A stretch of DNA of 64,000 nucleotides from Aquiflexum sp. TKW24L (GCF_023502205.1 NZ_JAMFLG010000002.1:269748-333747), one strand, 5' to 3'; shown: positions 8,491 through 17,590, numbered from the stretch's first letter. Translations and numbers: made by a program. Notes: a model not told the origin generated them from the letters alone.

Positions 8491-10230
8491 TTACTTGATT
8501 TTACTTTTTCTTTCCTGAAAATATTTTCCGATTTCATCCGCTGACATGGCATTGAAGGTCATGTCTTTGGTCAACCCTCCTTTTCTCCCTGCGATCACAC
8601 CGTATTTCATATCGGCATAGCCTTCCATTTCGTGGGCATCCGGGTTGATAGATAGCTTCACCCCTTTAACCGTGGCATAGTTTATCCATTTCCAGTCCAA
8701 ATCCAATCTCCATGGATTAGCATTGATTTCAATCACTACATTATATATTGCGCAGGCATCAATGATCGCTTTGTGGTCGATGGGATAGCCTTCTCTTCGC
8801 AGGAGTAATCTTCCCGTAGGATGGCCCAAAATGGTGGTATAAGGATTCATGATCGCAGTGAGCAGTCTTGAGGTTGCCTTTTTCCGGTCCATTCCTAAGT
8901 TGGAGTGGATAGATGAAACGATAAAGTCAAAGCTTGCCAACACTTCGGCAGGATAATCCAAGCTTCCATCGGTCAAGATATCGCTTTCTATTCCCTTGAA
9001 GATGCGAAATGGAGCCAATTCTTGATTCAATTGATCGATCTCTTGATGTTGCTTCTGAACTTTCTCACTTTCAAGACCTCCAGCATAGAAAGCGGAGCGG
9101 CTGTGGTCTGAAATTCCCAGATATTCATACCCCAATTCCTTGCAATATTCGGCCATCTGCCTCAAGGTGTGCTTGCCGTCGCTGTAAGTAGAGTGGTTGT
9201 GCAAAATCCCTTTCAGATCATTGTCTTCAAGTAATTGTGGAATTTTCCCATCCTTTGCCAAATCAAATTCGATGTATCCTTCACGCAATTCCTCAGGAAT
9301 CCAAGGCAATTCGGCTTTTGCAAAAAGTTCATCCTCTGAGGTAATCAATGCCGGTTCCCTGAGGATTTCAATCAATGTTTTCTCACCTTCCAAAGGGTAT
9401 AGTAAGTGGGCCTTTGTACCGGTCCTTACAATTTTTTCTTCGACAAAATGGGAAGGTTGGGCAAAATGAATCAACATGTTCACTTCGGGATCTGTAATCT
9501 TCCCTCGCCATTTGAATGGACTGGATAATTTTTTATTATACTCCAGATTTTCCAAACCTGAAAGTTGGGATACTGTATCAGCATGGTTTTCGGTAGCGAC
9601 GAGCAATTCAACCACTTCTATAATCTCAGATTTTCTTCCAAACTCACCTACCGCCATCACTTCCTTGACTCCGTCTATTTCTTTGATTTTGGCTCCCAAA
9701 GCCTCCACCATTTCCTCCAAGTCGGCATAAAGCCATTTCCCTTGATTAGCTTCTCTAAACTGTAGCGAAGCAAGGATGCTAACCTGCGTCTTTTCTCCAA
9801 ATCCTTTTGCTTTCGCTATTTGTCCAGATTGGCAAGCTTCAAGCAATTCATGCGTGGATGTGATGTTCAACTCTTCCCAAAGTGCTTTCACTTTCTTTGG
9901 CCCAAGTCCCTTAATCTCTAAAACCTCCAAAATCCCTGTTGGGGTTTTGGATAAAAGATCTTCGAGATAAGGGTGCGTTCCAGTTGTCGCTAGAGAAAAA
10001 ACAAACTCAGCAATGCTTTTGCCCATCCCTGCTTCCGATTGTAACTGTTCGGCTGATTTTCCGACAACTGAAATTTCATTCCGGTCAAGGTTAATAAGCG
10101 CTGATTGGTAATTTCTGATTTTAAATGAATTTTCATCATGCAGTTCCATCAGTTGGATGCTGCGTTTGAGAAGGCGAAGGATTGTTTTTTGGTCCAAAAT
10201 CTTGAAAATGTTTGTTCCTGAGATAGACAA
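8491..10230 (-). CDS. polX: PolX-like protein: helix-hairpin-helix, degenerate Pol X domain, intact PHP domain
   Basis: A 579-residue homologue of bacterial DNA polymerase X. Residues about 14-160 form the 8-kDa and HhH region (EIKGLGPKKVKALW, AKGFGEKTQ). The polymerase palm is recognisable, but the usual GSxRRGKExxGDIDILV reads G195-E-F-G-R-K-S-E-I-I-E-V206-V-E208-L-L-V: the two metal aspartates have become Val and Glu. The third Asp appears to be Asn (EVNMLIHF, about 251). The C-terminal PHP domain is intact: HNHSTYSDG (344-352), SDHS, HPTGR and NPDAH. I infer a nuclease or phosphoesterase without polymerase activity, acting in DNA repair. The ATG at 10230 gives a few extra residues; a TTG at 10197 is an alternative start. 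Confidence 0.85.
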   Translation of the reverse strand: MSISGTNIFKILDQKTILRLLKRSIQLMELHDENSFKIRNYQSALINLDRNEISVVGKSAEQLQSEAGMGKSIAEFVFSLATTGTHPYLEDLLSKTPTGILEVLEIKGLGPKKVKALWEELNITSTHELLEACQSGQIAKAKGFGEKTQVSILASLQFREANQGKWLYADLEEMVEALGAKIKEIDGVKEVMAVGEFGRKSEIIEVVELLVATENHADTVSQLSGLENLEYNKKLSSPFKWRGKITDPEVNMLIHFAQPSHFVEEKIVRTGTKAHLLYPLEGEKTLIEILREPALITSEDELFAKAELPWIPEELREGYIEFDLAKDGKIPQLLEDNDLKGILHNHSTYSDGKHTLRQMAEYCKELGYEYLGISDHSRSAFYAGGLESEKVQKQHQEIDQLNQELAPFRIFKGIESDILTDGSLDYPAEVLASFDFIVSSIHSNLGMDRKKATSRLLTAIMNPYTTILGHPTGRLLLRREGYPIDHKAIIDACAIYNVVIEINANPWRLDLDWKWINYATVKGVKLSINPDAHEMEGYADMKYGVIAGRKGGLTKDMTFNAMSADEIGKYFQERKSKIK

Positions 10231-10300
10231 ATGTCATCAATTAATGTTTCAAAATAAAATCTTAACCCTTAACTTGACACTTACAAAACTAAACCCAAAT

Positions 10301-10708
10301 ATGAGATACTGGCTAGTCAAATCAGAACCAAGCGAATACGGATGGGAAGATCTGCTTTCGAAGGGAGAGGATATTTGGGATGGCATCCGAAACTACCAAG
10401 CCCGCAATTTTTTGAAGGAAATGGAAACCGGAGATGAGGTCCTTTTTTACCACAGCGGCAAAAACAAAGAAATCGTGGGAATAGCGAAGGTTTCACAGGA
10501 AGCCTTTCCTGATCTGGAAGATGGGGAAGACAAAGGTTGGGTAGCAGTGAAGTTAAAACCGCACAAAGCTTTGGCTAATTCCGTTACATTAGAACAAATA
10601 AAATCTGACAGCATATTGTCAACAATATATTTGGTCAAGCAATCAAGACTTTCGACAATGCCAGTAGAAAAAATACAATTTGACCACATCATTCAACTAG
10701 GGTCATGA
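10301..10708 (+). CDS. EVE domain-containing protein
   Basis: A 135-residue EVE (PUA-like) protein. The start at ATG 10301 gives the standard opening MRYWLVKSEPSEYGWEDL; upstream in-frame ATGs would run into the PolX-like gene. Typical features are WDGIRNYQARNFL and GDEVLFYHSG, which frame the pocket that holds a modified base in this fold. EVE/YTH-like domains bind modified cytosine or adenine in DNA or RNA; in bacteria they occur alone or fused to restriction enzymes. This one is the stand-alone housekeeping type. Its stop overlaps the next start by 4 bases (ATGA), suggesting coupled translation with an exported protein. Confidence 0.88.
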   Translation: MRYWLVKSEPSEYGWEDLLSKGEDIWDGIRNYQARNFLKEMETGDEVLFYHSGKNKEIVGIAKVSQEAFPDLEDGEDKGWVAVKLKPHKALANSVTLEQIKSDSILSTIYLVKQSRLSTMPVEKIQFDHIIQLGS

Positions 10709-12354
10709 AAAAACCAATATTTACCCTACTCTTATTATTCTCATTGGCTTTTTCGGCCTTTTCACAAGTGATGTATGTAGATCGATTTGAGGTTCCTACA
10801 AGTTTCTCTGATCAAAATTTCATAGTCATTCCCAATCTTGGTGGTCTGATCGCATTTCGGGTACAGCCCGAAAAAGGAATGAACCTCAGGCGGGCTCTCC
10901 AGTATTTTTTGACTGATAATAACCTGAATTCGGATAGTTTGAAGGAAATCAAAATTAAAGATGGGTATGATCTGATGGGCTACGATTTAGAGGGCGATTT
11001 CCTGTACCTCCTGATGCAAAAAGGCACGGTGGCAACTTCGGATAGGTACATGATTGAAATCGATTTGAAAAGCGAGATTGCCAAAGAAATCCCCCTGGAA
11101 AATCTTTACGCCATGGAACTTCAGGAGTTTTTTGTACTCAACCGAAGTGCGATTTTCATGGGTACAGTTGATATAAGACCTATTGTACAGATTTTTGATA
11201 TTGCCGAGAACAACATTATCACCGTGCAGGGTATATATTTCAAGGATACTAAAATCCTTCAATTGAAAAAAGAAAGTGACCTGGGTGTTCTGGATTTGTT
11301 GGTCAGTCGAAGGGATAAATACAAAATGAAGCAGATTTCGCTGTTGACTTTTGACGATAACGGCAATAAAATAAGGGAAGTAGTCATTGAAAAACTTGAA
11401 GATCCGAATCTGGAATTGGTGGAAGGTATCCTCACCCCCATCCAAAATTACCAACAATCCATACTCGGCACTTTTGGAAACAGAAAAAGAGAATCCTATC
11501 AGGGAATCTATTTGGCAGATGTCAATGAATTTGGTGAATACAAAATAAAATACCTGACACTTCAGGATTTCCCTAGTTTTTTCAATTACATGAAAGAAAA
11601 GCAAAAGGAAAAAAAGCTTCAAGATATGGAAAAGTATTTTGCCAAAGGAAAAACACCTTCCATCAAACCTGTATTTTCTGCAAGAGAAGTCATCACACTT
11701 AATCAGGGATATCTGGTTTACAGTGATCATTTTTTGGCAACCAATCCACGCTACATTCCCAGAGATGGGGTTTATGCCAATGAGTCTTACCGGTATAGCG
11801 CCAATAGGCTGATGATGGATCAGGTGGGATACGGAGATGGGCGATACGCAAATAGCTTTCCCGGTACCAGGTATGGGAATTCATTTAACTGGCAAGAGCA
11901 AGGTGAATACGAATTTGTATCCTCCTATTTCCTTTTTATAAACCGTGCAGGTGATGTCATCTGGGACAGTGCTCTTGACCTTCTCAATAAATCGACCAGC
12001 ATCCCAAGTAAATATGGTGAAGTAAGTTTTGATGGGGAAAAAATCCATTATATGTACCTTGATGGCATTAATATGTACATGAGTTATATCAAAAATGGTG
12101 AGGTGATTTTTCAAAACCAATCTTTCGAAATTGAATTGATTAATGAAAATGAAAGATTGAGAGAAACACAGGAAGGTAGTCTTTCCCTTAGCCACTGGAT
12201 GGACAATTATTTTTTGTTGACCGGCAAGCAGAAAATCCGGTATATGAATGCTGAAAATAAGGAGGAAATCAAAGAGGTTTTTTTTCTCACAAGGATCAAA
12301 GTGGATGGAGACTTGTATGTGCCTGAGGAGAGCGAAGATGGGGCAAAGAAATAG
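10705..12354 (+). CDS. Exported protein of unknown function
   Basis: A 549-residue protein with a clear signal peptide (hydrophobic residues 5-20, cleavage near AFSQ). I do not recognise a family. The mature part is rich in short beta-like segments with Tyr/Asp turns, which could form a beta-propeller or similar repeat fold; a Lys/Glu-rich helix (FFNYMKEKQKEKKLQDMEKY) lies in the middle. It overlaps the EVE gene by 4 bases and probably shares its transcript. No catalytic motif or lipobox is visible. Likely periplasmic or surface-attached. Confidence 0.75.
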   Translation: MKKPIFTLLLLFSLAFSAFSQVMYVDRFEVPTSFSDQNFIVIPNLGGLIAFRVQPEKGMNLRRALQYFLTDNNLNSDSLKEIKIKDGYDLMGYDLEGDFLYLLMQKGTVATSDRYMIEIDLKSEIAKEIPLENLYAMELQEFFVLNRSAIFMGTVDIRPIVQIFDIAENNIITVQGIYFKDTKILQLKKESDLGVLDLLVSRRDKYKMKQISLLTFDDNGNKIREVVIEKLEDPNLELVEGILTPIQNYQQSILGTFGNRKRESYQGIYLADVNEFGEYKIKYLTLQDFPSFFNYMKEKQKEKKLQDMEKYFAKGKTPSIKPVFSAREVITLNQGYLVYSDHFLATNPRYIPRDGVYANESYRYSANRLMMDQVGYGDGRYANSFPGTRYGNSFNWQEQGEYEFVSSYFLFINRAGDVIWDSALDLLNKSTSIPSKYGEVSFDGEKIHYMYLDGINMYMSYIKNGEVIFQNQSFEIELINENERLRETQEGSLSLSHWMDNYFLLTGKQKIRYMNAENKEEIKEVFFLTRIKVDGDLYVPEESEDGAKK

Positions 12355-12360
12355 AGTGGG

Positions 12361-12490
12361 TAGTCGCAGTAGGCAGTCGCAGTGGTCAGTTGGCAGGTCG
12401 TAGTGTCAGTAAGTAGTCGCAGTGTTCAGTTGACAGTCGCAGTTTTCAGTATACAGGCAGTGGAAGTGTTCAGTAGTCAGTTGCAGGGTA
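12361..12490. repeat. Degenerate tandem repeat, CGCAGT/TTCAGT words
   Basis: About 130 bases built from variants of a roughly 20-base unit containing GTCGCAGT and GTTCAGTTG; each copy differs by several bases and the spacing is uneven. It begins 6 bases after the upstream stop codon and occupies much of the 275-base gap before pyrR. No reading frame or conserved spacer is present, so it is neither a CRISPR array nor coding. It looks like slippage-derived intergenic sequence. Confidence 0.7.
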
Positions 12491-12605
12491 GCGGATATGG
12501 TCTGATTGCCGCATCTTAAATCTTTATTTTTTGCGAGTGGCAAAGAAGTGGACGAGCATAATCCTCAATTTTCAAATTTTTCAGTCCAAACACCTTGAAA
12601 CTTTT

Positions 12606-12613
12606 TATATTTG
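12606..12613 (+). promoter_or_regulatory. Possible promoter -7 box for pyrR-pyrB
   Basis: TATATTTG matches the Bacteroidota -7 consensus TAnnTTTG and lies 16 bases before the pyrR ATG. No TTTG is seen at the ideal upstream distance, so only half the promoter is supported. Confidence 0.4.
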
Positions 12614-12629
12614 CTCCCAAAGCAAAGCC

Positions 12630-13172
12630 ATGCAAAAAAGACTTGTTCTGGACCAACAGCAGATCTCCATCATCCTCAAGCGGTTCTGCCATCAGTTGAT
12701 TGAAAACCACGATACTTTTGACAATACCGTACTTTTAGGCTTACAGCCCCGTGGACCGATTGTTTTGGACAAGATTGTGAGGTTATTAGAAGAAATCGCA
12801 GGGGTAAAAGTGCCTTTTGGCTACCTAGACGCGACATTTCACAGGGATGATTTCAGGAGGAGGGATTTTCCTCTCAAAGCCAACGAAACCAAAATCGATT
12901 TTCTGATCGAGGGTAAAAAAGTTGTGCTGATAGACGATGTCCTGTACAAGGGGCGCTCTGTAAGGGCGGCTTTGGATGCCATGATCGCATTTGGCAGGCC
13001 ACAGAAAGTGGAACTGATGATATTGATCGACCGGAAATATACAAGAGATTATCCCATCATGCCGGATTATTGCGGGGTGAAAGTCAATACGCTTGAGAGC
13101 CAATATGTCTCAGTGGAATGGGCAGAAAAAGGCTTTGAAAAAGATGCCATTTGGATAACAGAAAAAGCATAA
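12630..13172 (+). CDS. pyrR: PyrR, pyrimidine regulator / uracil phosphoribosyltransferase homologue
   Basis: A 180-residue phosphoribosyltransferase. I start at ATG 12630 (MQKRLVLD), which matches family length; an ATG at 12531 would add 33 unconserved residues. The PRPP-binding motif is VVLIDDVLYKGRS (98-110), and GLQPRGP (37-43) forms another loop typical of PyrR. Family knowledge: PyrR binds UMP and pyr mRNA to attenuate transcription and makes UMP from uracil and PRPP. pyrB follows after 7 bases, so the two are cotranscribed. I see no convincing PyrR-binding antiterminator in the leader, so its regulatory role here is unproven. Confidence 0.9.
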   Translation: MQKRLVLDQQQISIILKRFCHQLIENHDTFDNTVLLGLQPRGPIVLDKIVRLLEEIAGVKVPFGYLDATFHRDDFRRRDFPLKANETKIDFLIEGKKVVLIDDVLYKGRSVRAALDAMIAFGRPQKVELMILIDRKYTRDYPIMPDYCGVKVNTLESQYVSVEWAEKGFEKDAIWITEKA

Positions 13173-13179
13173 AAAACAC

Positions 13180-14103
13180 ATGTCACAACTCAGCACCCGA
13201 CACTTATTAGGCATCAAAGACATCACCGCAGATGATATCCAACTCATTTTTGAGACTGCGGACAATTTCAAAGAAGTCCTCAACCGCCCGATCAAAAAAG
13301 TACCCTCCCTGAGAGACATTACCATTGCCAATATATTTTTTGAAAATTCCACCCGTACCAGATTATCTTTTGAATTAGCCGAAAAAAGGCTATCTGCAGA
13401 TGTGATCAATTTTTCTTCCTCCAACAGCTCTGTTAAAAAAGGTGAAACGCTTATCGACACAGTCAACAATATCCTTTCCATGAAAGTGGACATGGTGGTG
13501 ATGAGACATGCAAGTCCTGGTGCGCCACACTTCCTTTCCAAAAATATCCAAGCCAATGTAGTCAATGCCGGTGATGGTACGCATGAACATCCGACACAGG
13601 CCCTTTTAGATGCTTTTTCAATCAGGGAAAAACTCGGAGATGTGGCCGGAAAAAAAGTAGCGATCATTGGAGATATCCTCCACTCAAGGGTCGCTCTTTC
13701 CAATATCTTTTGCCTGCAAAAACTCGGCGCTGAAGTCATGGTCTGCGGACCGATTACCCTTTTGCCAAAACACATAGACAGTCTAGGTGTCAAAGTGGAA
13801 TACGATGTCCAAAAAGCGCTTGAATGGTGCGATGTAGCAAACGTCCTCCGCATCCAACTCGAAAGACAACAGATCAAATATTTCCCATCTCTGAGGGAGT
13901 ATTCGCTTTATTTTGGCATCAACAAAAAGATGCTTGACCGCCTTGACAAGAAAATTGTGGTCATGCACCCGGGTCCTATCAACCGTGGAGTAGAACTGAA
14001 TTCGGATGCAGCAGATGGCGAACATTCCATCATTCTCCAGCAAGTTGAAAATGGAGTCGCTATCAGGATGGCAGTGTTGTATCTGCTTGCGGGGGCGAAA
14101 TAG
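13180..14103 (+). CDS. pyrB: Aspartate carbamoyltransferase catalytic subunit
   Basis: A 307-residue enzyme of normal length for the catalytic chain. It joins carbamoyl phosphate and aspartate to N-carbamoyl-aspartate, the committed step of pyrimidine synthesis, in the cytoplasm. The carbamoyl-phosphate loop is FFENSTRTRLSFE (S57-T-R-T-R61), and HPTQALLD and HPGPINRGVE are also present. It follows pyrR by 7 bases. No pyrI regulatory chain follows, so this is likely the trimeric, unregulated form. The carbamoyl-phosphate supplier CarA is encoded elsewhere in the window (27 kb). Confidence 0.96.
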   Translation: MSQLSTRHLLGIKDITADDIQLIFETADNFKEVLNRPIKKVPSLRDITIANIFFENSTRTRLSFELAEKRLSADVINFSSSNSSVKKGETLIDTVNNILSMKVDMVVMRHASPGAPHFLSKNIQANVVNAGDGTHEHPTQALLDAFSIREKLGDVAGKKVAIIGDILHSRVALSNIFCLQKLGAEVMVCGPITLLPKHIDSLGVKVEYDVQKALEWCDVANVLRIQLERQQIKYFPSLREYSLYFGINKKMLDRLDKKIVVMHPGPINRGVELNSDAADGEHSIILQQVENGVAIRMAVLYLLAGAK

Positions 14104-14114
14104 TCCAAATTATA

Positions 14115-14149
14115 TAATCAGGTGAAAATTTAATTTTTCACCCTGATTA
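14115..14149. terminator. Hairpin terminator between convergent pyrB and btuG-like genes
   Basis: TAATCAGG (14115-14122) pairs with CCTGATTA (14142-14149), and the A/T-rich inner part (TGAAAA against TTTTTCA) extends the stem with one bulge. It lies 11 bases after the pyrB stop and 25 bases before the end of the opposing gene. No strong T-run follows, so termination on either strand is probable rather than certain. Confidence 0.55.
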
Positions 14150-14174
14150 CATTCATTCTATAACTTAAATTTTT

Positions 14175-15236
14175 TCATTTAAAAATAAACCCTGAAGGAC
14201 CTTTCCCTACGCTCAAAGTTTTGATTTTTTGACCTGTCGGACTGAGAATGGAAACAGAACCATTTCCTTGGAAACCATTATTCTCTGCAACATAAATTTC
14301 CTTTCCTTCAATCTTGAATCCTATTCCATACAGTCCTGAACCCGTATAAAAGGACCCATTGATAACCTGTCCGGTATTGACGGAAACTTTCGCCACGGCA
14401 TCCGTATAATCCGGCCAACCGGTAGAGGTTACGATAAAAATCTCACTCCCCTCTCCCAAGGTGATTATTGGAGTTGGGTTGGCCAAAGGGATTTTAACTG
14501 TTCTCACAAGGGCATAATTCCCAGGATTGATTTCATGGAAAATTGCATTGTTATCATCAATAGCATAGAGGAACAGCCTTCCTTCGATTTCCAAAAACTG
14601 TGTTGGATTTCCCTCTACTTTGATACTTGCCGTCAAATTTTCCGAAGAGGCGGAGATCACATCATATTTTTGGGCAGCAGTACAAGCCACATAAATGAAA
14701 TTTCCGGCAACAATCATTCCCTCAGGACGGCTTGAAACAGCTATCTTCTTTGCGATTGGCCCTCCATTGAGGTCATTGACCACAGCAACATACGAATCGG
14801 GATTATTGAACCCGGCATCATATGGACCCCAATCGCTGATGAATAGCTTTTGGTTGACAACAACCAAAGACCTGGTGATATTCAAACCCAAACTCACACC
14901 TCCAAGAAGGCCGAAGTCATTTGGGGCTACAATTTCCACCTTTCCGGTATTGGCGACAAGGTACATTCTCCCCTCCGCTTCCACCATATCCTGAATCAAT
15001 CCTCCAAAAGGCCTTAGGTTTTTTGCCCGAAAAATATCTTCCTTGATCGCTCCGCTTGAAGGATCATAGTGAAAAACCTCCCCATCATTGACACCAAAAG
15101 CACCTTCATTCATGATCAGAACTCCTTTTTCAAATTCGCCAACAGGGATATCTGTTGGACCTGTAGTATCATCGTTACATGAAACGACAAAAAATGCGAG
15201 CCAGATCAATGGCAAAAGCAAGCGTAAATTTTTCAT
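14175..15236 (-). CDS. DUF5074/YncE-like beta-propeller lipoprotein, BtuG-like
   Basis: A 353-residue putative surface lipoprotein: signal peptide, then the lipobox FFVVSC (Cys20) followed by NDDTT, an acidic stretch like lipoprotein export signals of Bacteroidota. The rest is a repeated-blade pattern, with SRPEGMIVAGNFIYVAC and similar strands, typical of DUF5074/YncE seven-blade propellers. BtuG of Bacteroides is a propeller lipoprotein that captures B12 on top of BtuB. Here the gene start overlaps the btuB-like stop by 4 bases (15233-15236), and a cobalamin riboswitch lies upstream of the pair, so the same role is inferred. Sequence similarity to BtuG itself was not tested. Confidence 0.75.
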   Translation of the reverse strand: MKNLRLLLPLIWLAFFVVSCNDDTTGPTDIPVGEFEKGVLIMNEGAFGVNDGEVFHYDPSSGAIKEDIFRAKNLRPFGGLIQDMVEAEGRMYLVANTGKVEIVAPNDFGLLGGVSLGLNITRSLVVVNQKLFISDWGPYDAGFNNPDSYVAVVNDLNGGPIAKKIAVSSRPEGMIVAGNFIYVACTAAQKYDVISASSENLTASIKVEGNPTQFLEIEGRLFLYAIDDNNAIFHEINPGNYALVRTVKIPLANPTPIITLGEGSEIFIVTSTGWPDYTDAVAKVSVNTGQVINGSFYTGSGLYGIGFKIEGKEIYVAENNGFQGNGSVSILSPTGQKIKTLSVGKGPSGFIFK

Positions 15237-17137
15237 ATTCTTACATTTAAATTGAGTTGCAAATTTCTTCCCGGCATCGCACGCAATGGCATGACCTGAT
15301 AGTCGGTGTTGAATAAGTTATTGATTTGAAAACCTAGGCTTCCATTCAGATATCGGATGGACCAATTATAATTACTACCGATATCCCAAAGTTGGTAAGG
15401 ATCCAATCTCCCAGAGCCATCTGTTCCCGTAAACCTCTCCCCTACCTTTTGGTAATTCAGAAATGTACTGAATGTCCCTTTCCCAACCATAATTATTGAC
15501 TGGAATTTATGCAAAGGGGTATAAGGAAGTTGATTTCCTTTGCTACGGTCATTTTCTGAAATATCAGTTTGGTTGATGGCACGGGTCATGGCATAATTTA
15601 CTTTCAGATTGAGGTTCCATTCTCCGGCGTGTTGGTTTGCTTCTAAGCCATATTCCAAACCGGTGTTATGGACTTCACGGATATTTTCGGGACTCCAGAC
15701 ATTTCTTTTGGGAAGCCAAATAATCCAATTGTCCACCCTCATCCTGTATACTGTCAGCCTTTGGTTCAGTTCAAATGTCTCTTTTTTGAAAATGTGGTTC
15801 AATCCCAATTCACTACTCCAGCTCTTTTCTGATTCCAAGTCAGGATTGCCACCCGGAACCCAGAATCGGTCATTCAATGTCGGAACTTTGAAGCTTCTTG
15901 CCAAATTCGAATTGAGGCGAATTTGGTTGGATTCATTCGTCCATACCTTCCATTCTCCGCCAAGACTAGGTGTAAATGGAGCCAAATTCCCATCATAAAT
16001 CATTTGCCTGAGATTGAATGAAAAACCCAAACCTTCAAAAGGCTGAAAATTGGTGGATTGGTACAATTCCACACGGGATTCTTTTGCCTGATAAGTGCTC
16101 AAATTACCTTGAATATGTGTAAACCTGATGCCTGATTTTGAATTCCATTTGTTGTTGATCTTCCAATCCAAGTCCCCTGCAAGAAAATACTGGATAGTCT
16201 GATTGAATGAATTATTGAATGATTGATCATCCCTGACCAAGCCACTTTTTACATTCCAGACTTTATTTTTCTCAAAATGGAAATAATCCAAAACCCATCT
16301 CAGATTTTGGTCTGATTGAAAATCGCGGGTATTGGAACCCATCAGCGGTTGAATTTCCCGCTTTGTTTCATTCCACCACAAAGAAGTACTGATGAGATTT
16401 TTGTTGTTGATTTTCCATGCAAAATCTTGCATCGCACCAACTTGTTCAATCTGCGAATTAGCTTGCCTTTCTATGGGTGTTCCCATTTTGGTAATATTTC
16501 TGAAGAGAAAATCATTTTCAGAAAAGTTTCGGTAAATCCTCGTTCTTGTAGAGAATTTTTTATCTGAAAAGCCATATTCCAACTGTTGGTTCCATTTTCC
16601 AAAACTCCCAAAAAGGGTAGAAATTTGAGTTTTATGACCTTCTTCAAATCTGAGTTTATTGGTCAAATGGACAGCACCGCCAATGGCATCCGTACCGTAA
16701 AGCGCTCCACCACTTCCAAAATGAATGGCAGCATTGTCAAAGCCTCCTACCGGCAAAATCGAAAAATCCGATTGTCCAAGCGAAGGACTGTTGATTGGAA
16801 GCCCATTCCAAAAGACGGCATTGTGTCCGGCAGATGTCCCACGCATGGTGAGTGAAGAGAGCATACCGGATCCATATTGACGAAGAAACAGTCCGGTTCT
16901 TTGCAGGAGATAGTCAGATAGAGGTAATCCTTGGTGAATTTCAAGGTCTGTTTCGGAAATGGTTTGGATGGTACTTCCAAAAGCGTATTTGTCGAGAGAA
17001 GATGAAAAAACCTCCACTGAAGCCAAGGCGATGGTATCTTGACTCATTATTTCTGTTTCAAAGATCTTACTTTCCTTTACAGGACTAATTTCCTGATTAA
17101 AGATTGTTTGAAACATAAAAACAACGAAGAAGATCAA
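15233..17137 (-). CDS. TonB-dependent outer-membrane receptor, BtuB-like
   Basis: About 634 residues. After the signal region comes a plug domain (about 40-160, with LSDYLLQRTGLFLRQYGSG, SSLTMRGTSAGHNAVFWNG and YGTDAIGGAVHLT), then a 22-strand-type barrel ending in an aromatic-rich strand (LQLNLNVRI). Size and plug motifs fit vitamin/siderophore receptors; there is no N-terminal SusC-type extension. The cobalamin riboswitch upstream points to cobalamin. The start is doubtful: the best position is TTG 17137 (the next ATG, 17116, cuts the signal peptide short), and an in-frame stop at 17171-17173 limits any extension. It is followed by the BtuG-like gene with a 4-base overlap. Confidence 0.88.
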   Translation of the reverse strand: MIFFVVFMFQTIFNQEISPVKESKIFETEIMSQDTIALASVEVFSSSLDKYAFGSTIQTISETDLEIHQGLPLSDYLLQRTGLFLRQYGSGMLSSLTMRGTSAGHNAVFWNGLPINSPSLGQSDFSILPVGGFDNAAIHFGSGGALYGTDAIGGAVHLTNKLRFEEGHKTQISTLFGSFGKWNQQLEYGFSDKKFSTRTRIYRNFSENDFLFRNITKMGTPIERQANSQIEQVGAMQDFAWKINNKNLISTSLWWNETKREIQPLMGSNTRDFQSDQNLRWVLDYFHFEKNKVWNVKSGLVRDDQSFNNSFNQTIQYFLAGDLDWKINNKWNSKSGIRFTHIQGNLSTYQAKESRVELYQSTNFQPFEGLGFSFNLRQMIYDGNLAPFTPSLGGEWKVWTNESNQIRLNSNLARSFKVPTLNDRFWVPGGNPDLESEKSWSSELGLNHIFKKETFELNQRLTVYRMRVDNWIIWLPKRNVWSPENIREVHNTGLEYGLEANQHAGEWNLNLKVNYAMTRAINQTDISENDRSKGNQLPYTPLHKFQSIIMVGKGTFSTFLNYQKVGERFTGTDGSGRLDPYQLWDIGSNYNWSIRYLNGSLGFQINNLFNTDYQVMPLRAMPGRNLQLNLNVRI

Positions 17138-17227
17138 AATCTTTTGAATTAAATGAAGTAAAACACCGATTTAACCCAAAGCCAAATAGAGGGAATTATG
17201 AGAGAAAAGACAAAAGTCAACAAATAA

Positions 17228-17259
17228 TTAAGAATGAAGAATTATGAGTTATGAATTAC
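17228..17259. repeat. AT-rich degenerate repeat (gaaTTATGA words)
   Basis: A 32-base run of AATGAAGAATTATGAGTT-like words lying in the leader between the riboswitch and the btuB-like start. It is too short to define a unit exactly. Its position in the untranslated leader means it is transcribed. Confidence 0.4.
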
Positions 17260-17388
17260 CTAAGCATTCAAAATCAAAATTTTGGAGAAACCTTCCAGAA
17301 AGCTCCATCTATGCTATTTGAAATTGTGGAAAACCAACAGCCTTTTACCTCAGCCTTTCACCCGAAAGCTTTGAATCTGATGAAAAAT

Positions 17389-17571
17389 GGCAGGTCTCCT
17401 GGCTTCCTTGGATTTACCGGCCTTCTCGCACGCCGCAGCGCACAATGGCAATGGAGGTGGGTAAATCACTATCCCAAGTTGATCGGGATGGGGTTACAGT
17501 TGCGGGGACAGCTTCGGTATTTCACCGAATTCCCTTTTCATCCCGAGCGCCTGATGCAGGTTCGGGAACCA
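17389..17571 (-). ncRNA. Cobalamin riboswitch
   Basis: On the minus strand this stretch has the ordered signature blocks of a cobalamin riboswitch: AAAAGGGAA, GGTGAAA, the highly conserved GCTGTCCCCGCAACTGTAA, then GCCATTGTGC (the B12-box-like part), GAGAAGGC and finally GGAAGCCAGGAGACCTGCC at the 3' end. It is followed by about 250 leader bases and then the btuB-like receptor gene. Family knowledge: adenosylcobalamin binding usually shuts off transcription or translation of the downstream uptake gene. No clear terminator is visible in the leader, so the mechanism here is unknown. A plus-strand open frame across this region is not a gene. Confidence 0.95.
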
Positions 17572-17582
17572 TAATTCTACGA

Positions 17583-17590
17583 CAAACATA
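17583..17590 (-). promoter_or_regulatory. -7 box of riboswitch/btuB transcript
   Basis: On the minus strand TATGTTTG matches the -7 consensus TAnnTTTG exactly and ends 12 bases before the first riboswitch base, which is where a start site is needed. The -33 TTTG is not seen at 19-20 bases, so the promoter may be weak or activated. Confidence 0.55.

Noticed and set aside
12361..12490. Possible CRISPR-like or regulatory array
   Set aside because: The repeats vary in sequence and spacing, with no constant-length spacers and no cas genes nearby.
17251..17574. Plus-strand open frame of 107 codons
   Set aside because: It lies exactly over the minus-strand cobalamin riboswitch; its apparent conservation would come from the RNA, and it resembles no protein.
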